64,000 nt of DNA from Pseudovibrio denitrificans JCM 12308. Its GTDB lineage: Bacteria; Pseudomonadota; Alphaproteobacteria; Rhizobiales; Stappiaceae. Positions 37,310-46,647 of this stretch are shown in pieces (the first letter of the stretch is position 1; the number at the start of each line of letters is the position of its first letter). The notes under the pieces were generated by a model. It had not been told where the DNA came from, ran no database searches, and worked only from the letters and a program-made list of their open reading frames with translations. The translations under genes and the position numbers were made by a program. The stretch covers positions 174,871 to 238,870 of the forward strand of contig NZ_BAZK01000010.1 in the NCBI RefSeq assembly GCF_001310815.1. Direction: 5' to 3'.

Positions 37310-38224
37310 TCAGCTGCCGGTTTTCGTACCGGCAACCCAGAACTCGTTGCGGCGGGCGGTGATGCGTTCGGCGACGAAGTCTACGAAGAGGCGAACGCGG
37401 GCGGTGTTGCGCAGGTCGCGGTGGAGGAGCAGCCAGATGCTGCGGTAAGGCATTGGCTTCTGGAACGGGGCTCGGATCAGTGTCGGATGTCTGTCGCCCA
37501 GATTGCAGGCCAGATAAGCCATACCCAGACCTGCCGCAGCCAGTGAGATGAGTGGCACCAGTTCTGAGACTCTGTGCTTGAGCTTTGCTTTGGGGTAGCA
37601 GCCGTTCAGGATCCACGGTGCGGTGGTTTCCCCTTCGGCCTCATGCCAGCCGATGAAGTTCAGCCCCTCACCACTATTGTCCTTGATCCGCTCAGCGTAC
37701 TCTCGTGTGCAGTAGGCGGCCTGAGACATCTGAACCAGCTTGCGGCCCACCACATCCTGCGTGACTTCGTCAGCAATCCGGAAGCCAACGTCAGCTTCGC
37801 GCCGTGTCAAGTCCGCCACGTTGTTGGTGAAGTTTAGGTTGAGGTCGATGTCCGGGTACTTCTCGGCAAACAGCACCAGATCATCCATGATGGACGTCAT
37901 GGCCAGACCGTGGGGCATGGTCACATGGATGGTGCCTTGCGGCTTGGCATCGCGCCCGACGATGATGCGGGAGGCGGTGGCCATCTCATCTTCCACACGC
38001 TCGGCATAAGGCAACAGAGCTTCGCCTAGTTCCGTCAACACCAGTCCGGTTTTGGAGCGATCGAACAGGCGGCTGCCAACACGCTCTTCCAGCACCTCCA
38101 GCCTGCGGGCAAGTGTTGTGTGGTTGACACGGATAAGAGTTGCGCCTCCACGGATGGTGCCACTGCGGGCCACAGCAAGAAAATACTTCAGATCATCCCA
38201 ATTCAATGAATAGTTTTCCTGCAT
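37310..38224 (-). CDS. LysR family transcriptional regulator
   Basis: The 304-residue LysR protein starts with the winged helix LNWDDLKYFLAVARSGTIRG, NHTTLARRLEVLEERVGSRL and continues with the effector domain GTIHVTMPHGLAMTSIMDDL. It is divergent from an SDR gene with a palindromic site in between, so it probably controls that gene. The DDLKYFLAVARSG type recurs in the LysR at 47711 (MLPYFLAVARAG), suggesting related regulators. Confidence 0.9.
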   Translation of the reverse strand: MQENYSLNWDDLKYFLAVARSGTIRGGATLIRVNHTTLARRLEVLEERVGSRLFDRSKTGLVLTELGEALLPYAERVEDEMATASRIIVGRDAKPQGTIHVTMPHGLAMTSIMDDLVLFAEKYPDIDLNLNFTNNVADLTRREADVGFRIADEVTQDVVGRKLVQMSQAAYCTREYAERIKDNSGEGLNFIGWHEAEGETTAPWILNGCYPKAKLKHRVSELVPLISLAAAGLGMAYLACNLGDRHPTLIRAPFQKPMPYRSIWLLLHRDLRNTARVRLFVDFVAERITARRNEFWVAGTKTGS

Positions 38225-38244
38225 GGTTCCGAGCGATTCCTGCG

Positions 38245-38259
38245 GTTCAAATTTGGAAC
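38245..38259. promoter_or_regulatory. LysR-type operator candidate
   Basis: gttcaaatttggaac is a 15-bp palindrome with one mismatched pair and a T-N11-A core. It lies 20 bases from the lysR start and 87 bases before the SDR start. Confidence 0.55.
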
Positions 38260-38346
38260 ATAGCGTCCAGTTTTACCCATCTACACTTCAAAATTCAACC
38301 AGACTAGATTTTCTGCATGAACAAATGAACAGCAGGAAACGCAGCG

Positions 38347-39273
38347 ATGTCTCCGATCAAATCCGTTTTAATTACCGGTGCGAATGCAGGGTTGGGCCGT
38401 GAGGCGGCTCGGCAGCTCGCAAAGGTCAGCACTATCGAAAAAATCTACCTCGCCTGCCGCAATGAGGCCAAAGCACAGGCTGCTAAAGCAGCGCTTGAAG
38501 CTGAGGCAAAGCGCGAGATCTTTGAGATCATCCTCATGGATGTGATGGACCCCGCCTCCGTGCGTCACGCTATCAGCCAGATGACTGCACCAGTCGATGC
38601 GCTGGTTCTGAATGCTGGCGGTGTGGGAGGTCGGTCTCCCAATGACATGACCGCATATGGTGTGACCAACATTTACGCCGTGAACATGTTGGGGCATGTG
38701 GTGCTGGTGGATGAGATGCTGGAGCGTCAGCTGATCACGTCTACCGTGCTTTATGCAGGCTCAGAAGCTGCACGCGGTATTCCGAAGATGGGTGTTACCC
38801 GCCCAGCGCTGAAAGACGCGTCCGTGGACGAGTTCTGCGCCATGGCAGACGGGCGTACGTTTACTGAAAAGAGCGACCCGATGGATGCCTATGCAAGCGT
38901 GAAACTCATGGGTGCGCTCTGGATGTCATCCATGGCACGGCAGCACCCGCATGTTCGCTTTGTGACCATGAGCCCGGGCGGCACCACGGGCACTAACGGG
39001 TTTGACGATATGCCTTTCCTGAAAAGGCTGTTCTTCAAGCATGTAGGCGGTTTTTTGATGCCACTGCTGGGCATGATGCATGGCGTTGAAGATGGCGCGA
39101 AGCGTTACGTGGACGGCATTCTGGACCCAAAATTCAAGAGCGGTGTTTTTTACGCCAGTGCTGGCGAAGGCGCTGTTGGCAAGCTCGTCGATCAAAGCAC
39201 TCTTTTTGCTGATCTTGGCAACCACAGTTTTCAGGACAACGCCAATCAGGCTGTCCACCAACTGGTCTCATGA
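38347..39273 (+). CDS. Short-chain dehydrogenase/reductase
   Basis: The 308-residue SDR has TGANAGLGREAARQL (cofactor loop), ACRNEAKAQ with a basic residue favouring NADP(H), LNAGGVGG, a Ser in LYAGSEAARG and YASVKLMG (YxxxK). Its length and layout resemble the retinol dehydrogenase/protochlorophyllide-reductase-like group. A DUF4345 membrane gene follows after 101 bases and is probably co-transcribed. Both likely respond to the divergent LysR. Confidence 0.87.
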   Translation: MSPIKSVLITGANAGLGREAARQLAKVSTIEKIYLACRNEAKAQAAKAALEAEAKREIFEIILMDVMDPASVRHAISQMTAPVDALVLNAGGVGGRSPNDMTAYGVTNIYAVNMLGHVVLVDEMLERQLITSTVLYAGSEAARGIPKMGVTRPALKDASVDEFCAMADGRTFTEKSDPMDAYASVKLMGALWMSSMARQHPHVRFVTMSPGGTTGTNGFDDMPFLKRLFFKHVGGFLMPLLGMMHGVEDGAKRYVDGILDPKFKSGVFYASAGEGAVGKLVDQSTLFADLGNHSFQDNANQAVHQLVS

Positions 39274-39374
39274 CCTGAAGCAGCTTGCCTGCTTTCCTTC
39301 TTACTACGCGTATCTGCGAGACCCCGTTTCCATTCCCCGGAGATACGCCCAATCCTTTTAAATGGAGAGATACA

Positions 39375-39746
39375 ATGGAACTTGCATATCAAATTATGGT
39401 TGGCGCCCCAACACTTATGCTGCTTGGCCTGGGCACCGTTTCAATGTTTGCCCCTTCCCGCATGACCAAGAACTTTGCGCTTGAGCCGATTGGTGTGGCG
39501 GGGCTGAGCACCATTCGCTCCGTCATTGGCGGGCTGTTTCTGGCCAGCGTGGCGCTGCTGATCACTGGCTTTGTGACGGCACAGCCTCAGGCTTACGTTG
39601 CTGTTGCGATTTTGCTGGGTGTTGTGGCTGTGGGCCGTGTGGTTGGCTTGATGGCTGATGGTTTTGTGAAAGAGGTCATTCCACCTCTGATCGTGGAACT
39701 GGTGCTGATCGCTGCCCTGCTTGGCGCGTTCTTCCGCCCGTTCTAA
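39375..39746 (+). CDS. DUF4345-like membrane protein
   Basis: The 123-residue protein has four membrane helices (LAYQIMVGAPTLMLLGLGTV, IGGLFLASVALLITGFV, AYVAVAILLGVVAVGRVVGL, PLIVELVLIAALLGAFF) and a central RSVIGG motif. Length and layout fit DUF4345. GGAGAGATACA just upstream fixes ATG 39375, against the longer frame from 39285. It follows the SDR gene. The function is unknown. Confidence 0.8.
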   Translation: MELAYQIMVGAPTLMLLGLGTVSMFAPSRMTKNFALEPIGVAGLSTIRSVIGGLFLASVALLITGFVTAQPQAYVAVAILLGVVAVGRVVGLMADGFVKEVIPPLIVELVLIAALLGAFFRPF

Positions 39747-39756
39747 GTGCAGACAT

Positions 39757-39806
39757 GAAAAAGGCGGCAGAGCTAGAGTCCCCCTATACCCTAGCTCTAG
39801 CCGCCT
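39757..39806 (-). terminator. Strong hairpin, minus-strand terminator
   Basis: The 15-base arms aggcggcagagctag (39762-39776) and ctagctctagccgcct (39791-39806) pair with one bulged base. On the minus strand five T follow (A run 39758-39762). It ends the transcript of the small gene at 39881 and may also block read-through from the DUF4345 gene. Confidence 0.75.
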
Positions 39807-39880
39807 GTCATTGCGGGTTGTTGCAGGCCCCCTTCCGTCCTTAGAAACCTACAACCCACACATCCGGCTGGATGTCACTG

Positions 39881-40018
39881 TCATTCTTTGCTGATGTCCG
39901 CATCCATTCCAGCGATTACGCTATCAGCCGGTTTGTTACGTGAAGCAAACTCAGAAACCACAACCATCCCAAGGATTGCTAAGAATACACAAATGAATAA
40001 TGCCAAGCCGAAAGTCAT
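39881..40018 (-). CDS. Small single-helix membrane protein
   Basis: This 45-codon gene has a very good ribosome binding site (GGTGGAGGGACT) before ATG 40018. It encodes a membrane helix (LALFICVFLAILGMVVV) and a polar tail SEFASRNKPADSVIAGMDAD ending ISKE. It stops at 39881, and a strong minus-strand terminator follows about 75 bases on. It is single. I do not recognise the family. The coherent helix-plus-tail design with both signals makes it more than a chance frame. Confidence 0.65.
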   Translation of the reverse strand: MTFGLALFICVFLAILGMVVVSEFASRNKPADSVIAGMDADISKE

Positions 40019-40363
40019 AGTCCCTCCACCTCAATGACAATCAAAGCGTAGATAGCAAATTGACCTATGTCAATACGAATTTATAATTTGACTAATGTGA
40101 AATTTACTCATGGTCACAACGGATATTCTTTTTGCATTTCATTCTGCGATGCACAAATTAGTATAATTATTTCTTTTATTATTCTTATCTCTATTTCTTC
40201 TAGTGTTTCACCTGCCTTTACTCAGCACCATAGTACATATACGTAGAATACCTAAGTTAAATCGATTTAGATTGCATTCGGAAATCGAAAGCTTTTGCAG
40301 CGCGAAAACGTGGGTTAAGCTCATGCATCAGCTGACCGCCCATATTTTTTCGGAGGTACTTTC
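40019..40363. other. AT-rich divergent promoter region
   Basis: No gene is seen. The region lies between the divergent small membrane gene and the DUF2267 gene. It is AT-rich and presumably holds both promoters. CGGAGG precedes the ATG at 40364. Confidence 0.5.
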
Positions 40364-40861
40364 ATGCCCATGCCTCAGGAATATCAACTCGCATCACAAC
40401 AATACGAAGCCTTCCTTCTGGACGCCATGGAATCGATGGATCTGGTGACACGCAACCGCACCTACACCTGCGTACAGGCCACTTTACTGGCCTTTAGGAA
40501 CCGCTTGACAGCAGAGCAAGTGCTGGCCTTTGCCGATACCTTGCCTGTCGTGCTGCGTGCGATCTTCACGTCTGGCTGGAGCCGTGATGACTTTAACCCG
40601 GAGTTTGGCACCATGGAGGATTGGGTGGCGGATGCCAAGGCGCTGCGCAGGCTTCACAACTTCTCCGATGACGAGACTCCGGCAGGCGTCGCTAAGGTCC
40701 TGCACCGCCATGTCGACCTGCCTCATTTTGAGCAGGTGCTGCAACAGATCGGCCTGATGCCATGCGGTTTTGGGGATTTGAGAGCACTGCTGAGGCAGAA
40801 ACCTCCTAACGAGCAATGCTTTCCCGAGCTTTTGCCGTTGTCGTTCCAAAATGCACTTTGA
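40364..40861 (+). CDS. DUF2267-like protein
   Basis: The 165-residue protein resembles DUF2267: TYTCVQATLLAFRNRLTAEQ, LAFADTLPVVLRAIFTSGW. CGGAGG upstream supports ATG 40364. The last 20 residues overlap the convergent AraC gene by 56 bases and look unlike coding sequence (RQKPPNEQCFPELLPLSFQ). One more G in the GGGG near 40774 would instead give GFGGFESTAEAETS and a stop just before the AraC end. A −1 indel is therefore likely here too. The function is unknown. Confidence 0.65.
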   Translation: MPMPQEYQLASQQYEAFLLDAMESMDLVTRNRTYTCVQATLLAFRNRLTAEQVLAFADTLPVVLRAIFTSGWSRDDFNPEFGTMEDWVADAKALRRLHNFSDDETPAGVAKVLHRHVDLPHFEQVLQQIGLMPCGFGDLRALLRQKPPNEQCFPELLPLSFQNAL

Positions 40862-41688
40862 AGTCTCGGCTGAACTGCGAAAGGCTTTCATACCCAACCA
40901 GCGTTGCAGCCTCGTTGGCGCGCTTGCCTTCATACAGGATCAGGCTGCGGGCGTGGTTCAGGCGTAACTTCTTCAGGTACTGAACCGGCGTTTCGCCTGT
41001 TGTGCTGCGAAAGGCACGATAGAAGGCTGAGGAGCTCATTCCAATTTCTTTGGCGAGCTGATCCACGGAGTACTTGCCTGCCAGATTACCGCTCAGTTTT
41101 TGGAGAACACGGGCAATGCGCGCGCTTGGATTGCCCTGATTGCTCAGCATTCTCAGGACGCTGCCGTGGCGATCATTGAGAGCACGATAATGCAGCTCAC
41201 GCACCAACCCTGCTCCCAGCACAGAGGTATCAACCGGTGAGAGCAAACAGGCCGTCAGCGCCCGACAACGTCCTGCATATGATCGCTCATGGCCACCGGC
41301 TCCGCACCCAGTTTCGTGGTGGTATTGGAGACAACAGGGTCATCGACTTTATTGATAAGCTCAAGAAGGAGTGAAGTATCCAGATCCACGATCAGGCCTG
41401 TGAGGGGATTTTCCGGGCTTGCCTCTGTTGAACATTCAAAGGCCAACGGCAGACCAACGACCAGATAGTTGTTTTCATCATACTGGAAGCTCAGATCACC
41501 CAGATAGAGAGACTTCCTGCCTTGCCCGATGATGATGATACTGCTGCCGTAAACCAATGGCTCCCGTGGCAATGGCACCGTGCTGTGAAACACGCGCACT
41601 CCGGGCAAAGAGGTTTCAGCAATCGCGTTATCATCCCCATATGAAAATGATCTATGAGGTCATTCATAGGTTGGCGCAGGGTGGTCAT
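40806..41688 (-). CDS. AraC family regulator (frameshifted)
   Basis: The C-terminal frame has two AraC HTH units (YSVDQLAKEIGMSSSAFYRA, NEAATLVGYESLSQFSRDF). The N-terminal frame has an AraC_N domain (LPGVRVFHSTVPLPREPLVY, SSIIIIGQGRKSLYLGDLSF). One G restored at about 41261 joins them through VVGALTACLLSPVDTSV. A second missing base at about 41652 would link to ATG 41688 (MTTLRQPMNDLI), giving about 294 residues. It is divergent from mdaB, with an inverted repeat between, so it probably activates mdaB in response to a quinone-like or alcohol signal. Confidence 0.82.
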
Positions 41689-41707
41689 TCGGTACGTCCA
41701 ATTCTCG

Positions 41708-41730
41708 TTGTTGCCAGTATAGTGCAACAA
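41708..41730. promoter_or_regulatory. Operator candidate between araC-type gene and mdaB
   Basis: ttgttgc (41708-41714) and gcaacaa (41724-41730) are perfect inverted repeats 20 bases upstream of the regulator start. Confidence 0.5.
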
Positions 41731-41900
41731 ACTTGTCGGCAGAGACAGCCATCCTCGGCGAGAAGGCAGAATCCAGCAACAAATTGGCTAGATACGGCAT
41801 TCCCCAAAATCGTTGAAGCCACAATATTTGGCCCAACGCGGTCGCCAGTCCTCCCAGGCACATCCGGCGTCTCGCACAGGACACGACCTAGGAGATACCA

Positions 41901-42515
41901 ATGAACATCCTCATCTTGAACTGCCACCAATACTACGCCTTTTCCGAGGGCAAGTTGAGCCAGACGCTGGTTGAGCTCATGACGGTGCAGCTTGAAGCTA
42001 TGGGCCATGCCGTGCGCACTGTGGCGACCTCCGGTGAGTTTGCCGTTGAGACCGAAGTGGCGAACCATCAATGGGCTGATACGGTCATTTTACAAATCCC
42101 GGTGAACTGGATGGGTATTCCGTGGAGTGCCAAGCGCTACATGGATGAGGTTTACACTGCAGGTACAGCAGGCGCGTTTTGCAACAATGATGGCCGCACC
42201 AGTGAAGCGCCTAAAAAGAACTACGGCAACGGCGGCACGTTGACGGGTAAGACCTATATGCTCTCCCTTACGTTCAACGCTCCAAGTGAGGCATTTAACG
42301 ACCCTTCAGAGTATCTGTTTCAGGGCAAGTCTGTAGACGATCTGTTTTTCCCTCAACACATGAACTTCCGCTTCTTTGGCATGACAGGTTTGCCGACATT
42401 TGCTTGCTATGACGTGCTTAAAAACCCAGAGAATGAGCAGGATTTTGAGCGGTTGAGCACTCATCTGAATGAGATATTTGAGAGAAGCTCTGTCACAGAT
42501 AAAGAACTTGTTTAG
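41901..42515 (+). CDS. mdaB: MdaB-like NAD(P)H quinone reductase
   Basis: The 204-residue flavoprotein matches E. coli MdaB along its length: [71 protein letters not shown] and [13 protein letters not shown]. MdaB binds FAD and reduces quinones by two electrons, so it protects against quinone toxicity. AGGAGA fixes ATG 41901. It sits upstream of a Kef-type antiporter; in E. coli the related KefF and KefG flavoproteins are regulatory partners of KefC and KefB, so this one might play that part. A terminator stands between the two genes. Confidence 0.9.
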   Translation: MNILILNCHQYYAFSEGKLSQTLVELMTVQLEAMGHAVRTVATSGEFAVETEVANHQWADTVILQIPVNWMGIPWSAKRYMDEVYTAGTAGAFCNNDGRTSEAPKKNYGNGGTLTGKTYMLSLTFNAPSEAFNDPSEYLFQGKSVDDLFFPQHMNFRFFGMTGLPTFACYDVLKNPENEQDFERLSTHLNEIFERSSVTDKELV

Positions 42516-42839
42516 TCCGCGAAGGAGGTAATCTCCCTCCCTACGACGAGCTCACTCGTCGTTGTATGCCGTCGTCAGCCTCCACGCTGATGGCGGCTTT
42601 TTTGCTTACCGGGCCTACGCGACACAATGAGAGCGTCATCGCGACGGGCGTTTCAGTGGAGACCTTGTTTATTTGGCTCATGCCTATAAAAACTTAAGCA
42701 TGATCCAGTGGTCGAAGTGTGCTGAACTTCAGCGCAAAGTTTGAGCTATCGGCTCTTTGTTGATCCGGATGGAGGGACGGCTCCAACCGGGTTTGCGCCT
42801 TCGACCACACACCTGCCACGGCTACAGAGGGTATTGACC
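42516..42839. other. Region between mdaB and the Kef-type antiporter
   Basis: It holds a hairpin (cgacgag/ctcgtcg, 42544-42561) and the terminator at 42568-42603. The rest, to the GTG at 42840, presumably carries the antiporter promoter. The open frame from 42741 to 42840 lacks family similarity. Confidence 0.5.
42568..42603 (+). terminator. Terminator after mdaB
   Basis: gccgtcgtcagc (42568-42579) pairs with gctgatggcggc (42586-42597) with wobble pairs and is followed by six T. Confidence 0.8.
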
Positions 42840-44672
42840 GTGACCGACTTTCTTATTCTTGCCTTTGTCTTTCTGGTTGCGGGCGTCATCTCTGTGCCGA
42901 TTGCTTCGCGTTTCGGCCTTGGGTCTGTGCTGGGTTATCTGATTGCCGGTGTCGCCATAAGCCCGATCCTGTCAGGCCTGAATGTGGATGTGGTTGGGGT
43001 TCAGCACTTTGCCGAGTTTGGCGTGGTGATGATGCTGTTTCTGGTTGGGCTGGAATTGGAGCCCAAGATGCTCTGGTCCATGCGTCAGCGGTTGCTTGGG
43101 CTTGGCGGTTTGCAGGTTGGCCTAACCACTGTGCTGGTTATGGGCGCGGCCATGTTACTGGGCCTCTCCTGGAATGTTGCCTTGGCGGCTGGTGTACTGC
43201 TTTCGCTGTCCTCAACCGCCATCGTGCTGCAAACATTGAGCGAGAAAGGCTTGTTGCGGTCAGACGGTGGGCAAGCCAGCTTTTCCGTGCTGCTGTTTCA
43301 GGACATTGCCGTCATTCCAATCCTTGCACTTCTGCCATTGCTCGCTCTGCCGGAGCTTGCTGGTGTTGCGGGAGACATCGCTAGCCATGGTGCGCATTCA
43401 GGCGCTGAAGAAGGTGGCAGTTTAAGTCTGGTGGAGGATTTGCAAGGCTGGCAGGCGGCGCTGGTTACGATTGCTGCGATTGCCGTTGTTATTGCAGGCG
43501 GTTTTTATCTCACCCGACCCATCTTTCGTTATGTTGCCATGGCGAACCTGCGGGAAGTTTTTGTAGCGACGGCTCTGCTGTTCGTGATCGGCATCGCCTT
43601 GCTGATGACATTGGTCGGGCTCTCTCCGGCACTGGGTACGTTTCTGGCCGGTGTTGTGCTTGCAAACAGTGAGTATCGGCATGAGCTGGAGAGCGATATC
43701 GACCCGTTCCGCGGTTTGTTGCTTGGGCTGTTTTTCATCACGGTGGGTGCGGCCATCAACTTTGAGCTGCTGCTGGCTAATCTGGGTGTCACGCTGCTGC
43801 TCACGATCGGCCTCATCGCAATCAAGCTCTTCGTGCTTTTGGTGCTGGCGCATCTGTTTCGGCTTAAGGGCAGTGCCAAGTGGTTGTTTGGCCTCAGCAT
43901 GGCGCAAGCAGGTGAGTTTGGCTTTGTGCTGATTTCCTTCACAGTGGCCAATCATGTTCTGCCGCAGGCGATTGCTGATCAGCTGTTGCTGGTGGTTGCC
44001 ATGTCGATGGTTCTGACGCCAGCGCTGTTCATCGTGTATTCGCAGGTGATCCAGCCGCGGTTGGCCTCCAAAGATGAGTTACCTGTCGATGAGATTGCCG
44101 AGAAGAGGCCGATCATTATTGCCGGACATGGTCGGTTTGGCGGTGTCATCAATAACATGATGCGGACAGCTGGCTATAAGACAACGGTTCTGGATTACTC
44201 CTCCGCTCAGCTGGAGATGCTGCGAACCTATGGCCTTCGTGTGTTCTTTGGCGATGCAACGCGGCCTGACTTGCTGCTTGCGGCGGGGATTGCCGAGGCC
44301 CGTTTGTTTATCGTTGCAATTGACCAGCGGGAGGCTGCCACGGAGTTGGTGCGCCACGTGCGCAAGCATCATCCGAAGGTGCGCATTGTGGCGCGGGCAG
44401 TCAACCGGCATCACGTCTACGAGCTTTACGCAGCCGGCGCCCATCACATCATCCGCGATACCTTTGACAGCGCCGTCCGGGCGGGCCGGTCTGCCTGGGA
44501 AGAGCTGGGCATTCCCAAGGACAAGGCCGAGGAGATGGCGCAGGACTTCGTGAAAGAGGACAAGCAAGTTCTCAGAGAGTTGGCGGAGCATTATGACCCG
44601 ACCGTGCCAGCCCACGAAAACACCGAGTACATCAACCGCGCCCGCGAGCTGATTTCTAAGCGTGATCAGTAG
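42840..44672 (+). CDS. CPA2 family K+/H+ antiporter, Kef type
   Basis: The protein of about 610 residues has a Na+/H+-exchanger membrane domain of 12-13 helices (DFLILAFVFLVAGVISVPIA, FGLGSVLGYLIAGVAISPIL, FLVGLELEPKMLW, LLFQDIAVIPILALLP with the transport Asp, LFFITVGAAINFELL). A cytoplasmic TrkA-N domain follows (IIIAGHGRFGGVINNMM, VFFGDATRPDLLLAAGI), then a helical tail. This is the KefB/KefC layout: potassium efflux gated by glutathione adducts, giving protection from electrophiles. I choose GTG 42840 with AGAGGG eight bases before it. The upstream MdaB-like gene could be a partner. Confidence 0.9.
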   Translation: MTDFLILAFVFLVAGVISVPIASRFGLGSVLGYLIAGVAISPILSGLNVDVVGVQHFAEFGVVMMLFLVGLELEPKMLWSMRQRLLGLGGLQVGLTTVLVMGAAMLLGLSWNVALAAGVLLSLSSTAIVLQTLSEKGLLRSDGGQASFSVLLFQDIAVIPILALLPLLALPELAGVAGDIASHGAHSGAEEGGSLSLVEDLQGWQAALVTIAAIAVVIAGGFYLTRPIFRYVAMANLREVFVATALLFVIGIALLMTLVGLSPALGTFLAGVVLANSEYRHELESDIDPFRGLLLGLFFITVGAAINFELLLANLGVTLLLTIGLIAIKLFVLLVLAHLFRLKGSAKWLFGLSMAQAGEFGFVLISFTVANHVLPQAIADQLLLVVAMSMVLTPALFIVYSQVIQPRLASKDELPVDEIAEKRPIIIAGHGRFGGVINNMMRTAGYKTTVLDYSSAQLEMLRTYGLRVFFGDATRPDLLLAAGIAEARLFIVAIDQREAATELVRHVRKHHPKVRIVARAVNRHHVYELYAAGAHHIIRDTFDSAVRAGRSAWEELGIPKDKAEEMAQDFVKEDKQVLRELAEHYDPTVPAHENTEYINRARELISKRDQ

Positions 44673-44863
44673 GTGGAAGTCTCAGGAAGGCCAGCGACGA
44701 CAAGAGAGCAACATCGGAAAACCTGTGCCTTCTATCGCAGGTTCGTTGACTGGGTGGAGCGGCTGAGGCAGGGAGATGGGGTTTTGCCAGCCTTCTCAAA
44801 GGTTTGGGATCTATTGTGGCTGAGTGTTCTTTAATTGAGTGATGTGAGCTGGACGGTTTGAGT

Positions 44864-45292
44864 ATGTTTTTGAAGCACTGCGTGTTGGTCGTTTGTTTGT
44901 TGCTGGCTGCTTGCAACGGTGAAGACCAGACGACTGCAGTATCTGATGCCAGTGCGACCAGTGTTGCTGAGAATGTTGTCAGTGCCTCTCAACCACGCTC
45001 TGTTGTTATCGAAAACATACAGGTTGTCTGGCAAAAAGCCTCAGCATTGGAAGAGCAGCTTGGGTCTGAGTGGAGTCTGATGTCAGTCACATTCACTGAA
45101 GTTGATCCGAAGAGCCATGCGCCCATTGCCTCCCCGCGCCTGTCGATGAAAGAAAGACTGTCGCTGGCAGAAGCGGCGATAAGGCAAGCACCGGGGTGTT
45201 ATTATCACGGCTATGACCCTGCCACCAACGCAGTTGAGGGCTTCATGTGGGAGGAGCTCGACAACATCATCGTGGTGTTGGGTGAATGCTGA
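44864..45292 (+). CDS. Putative lipoprotein, unknown
   Basis: The 142-residue product has a lipoprotein signal peptide (FLKHCVLVVCLLLAAC, lipobox LLAAC), a Ser/Ala/Val linker, then a domain with WQKASALEEQLGSEWSLMSV, CYYHGYDPATNAVEGFMW and the C-terminal NIIVVLGEC. Three Cys in the mature domain may include one disulfide. ATG 44864 with GGACGG upstream is preferred over TTG 44858. It is convergent with the cysteine-rich gene at 45320. I do not recognise the family. Confidence 0.65.
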   Translation: MFLKHCVLVVCLLLAACNGEDQTTAVSDASATSVAENVVSASQPRSVVIENIQVVWQKASALEEQLGSEWSLMSVTFTEVDPKSHAPIASPRLSMKERLSLAEAAIRQAPGCYYHGYDPATNAVEGFMWEELDNIIVVLGEC

Positions 45293-45319
45293 TCGAGCTC
45301 ACTCCGATGTGCCTGCTGC

Positions 45320-46108
45320 TTATTTGAAGACGCAGCGGTTGATGGCCGGTTCTTTGCCATCCAGTTTTTTCGAGAGGATCTTGGCCACGCCCAGTGGTGC
45401 GCCAACCATCAGTTCCGTTCCCGTGGAATTGACGGATTTGACCGAGCAGAGTTTGTCGTGGAACGAGCTATCGCAGCAGGTGCCATCGCTATTGCTGTCA
45501 CCGGGGGCGCATAACCACGGGCCAGCAATCTGAAAGCCAGCCTTGGGGCTAGGCACTGCCGGGCAAGAGCAGATGATCTCATCGTCCTTTACCGGTCCGA
45601 TCCCCGGAAAATCCTTGCCTTGCGTGCTGTTGAAGCAGAAGCCGCCATCACATTGCGCTGAGTAGCCAGCGGGGGCATCCTCACTATTGGGGCAGGTGTA
45701 CATTGCCATAGGTTCGCCCAGCTTTTCGCTTTCAGGATCATAGTCAGTTTCCATCTGGCGCGGGGTGGCGTAGGTGCTCACGGTGAAGCCGTTGTCGATG
45801 CCAGCCTTCAACAGATCGCAGACGTCCTTCTTCTCGCCATTCTCTTCATAGTGAAACGGCAGAGAAATGCTCTGTTCATTCAGAGCATCGCACTTGCAGT
45901 AGGCCACGGTGTCGACCGTCCAACATTTGGCGGTGGCGCATAGTGCGAAGGCATTGGGGGCATCCTGCGATACCGGGCACTCCTTGAACAGGCTTGGGTC
46001 GGTGCTCGCGTCCGCACTGGTCTCAGTCTGGGCTAAGCTGCTGGTGAGCATGGAGAACGTGATTAAGAGCCCCAGAGTAGCTAATCTGGAAAGGGGTTTC
46101 AGCGGCAT
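45320..46108 (-). CDS. Secreted cysteine-rich protein with internal duplication
   Basis: The 262-residue product has a Sec signal peptide (LSRLATLGLLITFSMLTSSL, cleaved near LAQ/TE). The mature part has 16 Cys. Two halves share a pattern: ECPVSQDAPNAFALCATAKC then CKC, and TCPNSEDAPAGYSAQCDGGF then CSC, i.e. CPxSxDAPxx(F/Y), spaced Cys and CxC. This indicates an internal duplication of a disulfide-rich module, with a last Cys cluster GTCCDSSFHDKLC. AGGAG before ATG 46108 is good. The family is unknown to me; a periplasmic or extracellular binding role is possible. Confidence 0.75.
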   Translation of the reverse strand: MPLKPLSRLATLGLLITFSMLTSSLAQTETSADASTDPSLFKECPVSQDAPNAFALCATAKCWTVDTVAYCKCDALNEQSISLPFHYEENGEKKDVCDLLKAGIDNGFTVSTYATPRQMETDYDPESEKLGEPMAMYTCPNSEDAPAGYSAQCDGGFCFNSTQGKDFPGIGPVKDDEIICSCPAVPSPKAGFQIAGPWLCAPGDSNSDGTCCDSSFHDKLCSVKSVNSTGTELMVGAPLGVAKILSKKLDGKEPAINRCVFK

Positions 46109-46647
46109 GTGTACTCTCCTTTATGGATAGAACCACTGCCGCCTCACAGGCTCATACTCAGAGGTTCCCAGATGCAGGCGAAGTTGCAGTGCTGTCATGT
46201 CGCTGAGTGGCAGAATGCGTGCTTCGTCAGGTGTGATCGTCAATCAATCCGACGCCCCTCACCCACCTTCACGATGCCGCTTATTGCTCTTGGGTCATTC
46301 CGGGCATCACTAGCTGGCACATCTGCATTCAGGATAGTCGGAGGGATCAGACACAGACGTGACACTGAAGGTACACTGAGAAGCGGGTGAGACAGTTGTA
46401 TGATGGAAACATGAATCCCAACATAAAGACGACCCGCGATTTCTGCTTGAAATATAGGGGGTTATATTTGTTGAGGAAGGGGTGGTGGGCTTACCCCCTG
46501 CTCCCGCTCACCTGAAGAGCACTGTTTAAAGCAGAACTCTTCAGGTTGGTTTTGTTGGTGGGAACTGGAAGTCAAGCTTCCTGCGATCAAGTTAGCCCGT
46601 GCACAGAAATGAAGTGAGATTGCTTAAAGAGGGCTAGCGCGCGGCGG
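46109..46647. other. Intergenic region without a clear gene
   Basis: The frames in these 539 bases have poor composition. An inverted repeat (cctgaagag 46511-46519, ctcttcagg 46537-46545) followed by ttggttttg is a possible plus-strand terminator, but no plus-strand gene precedes it, so an unannotated small RNA is conceivable. Confidence 0.4.
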
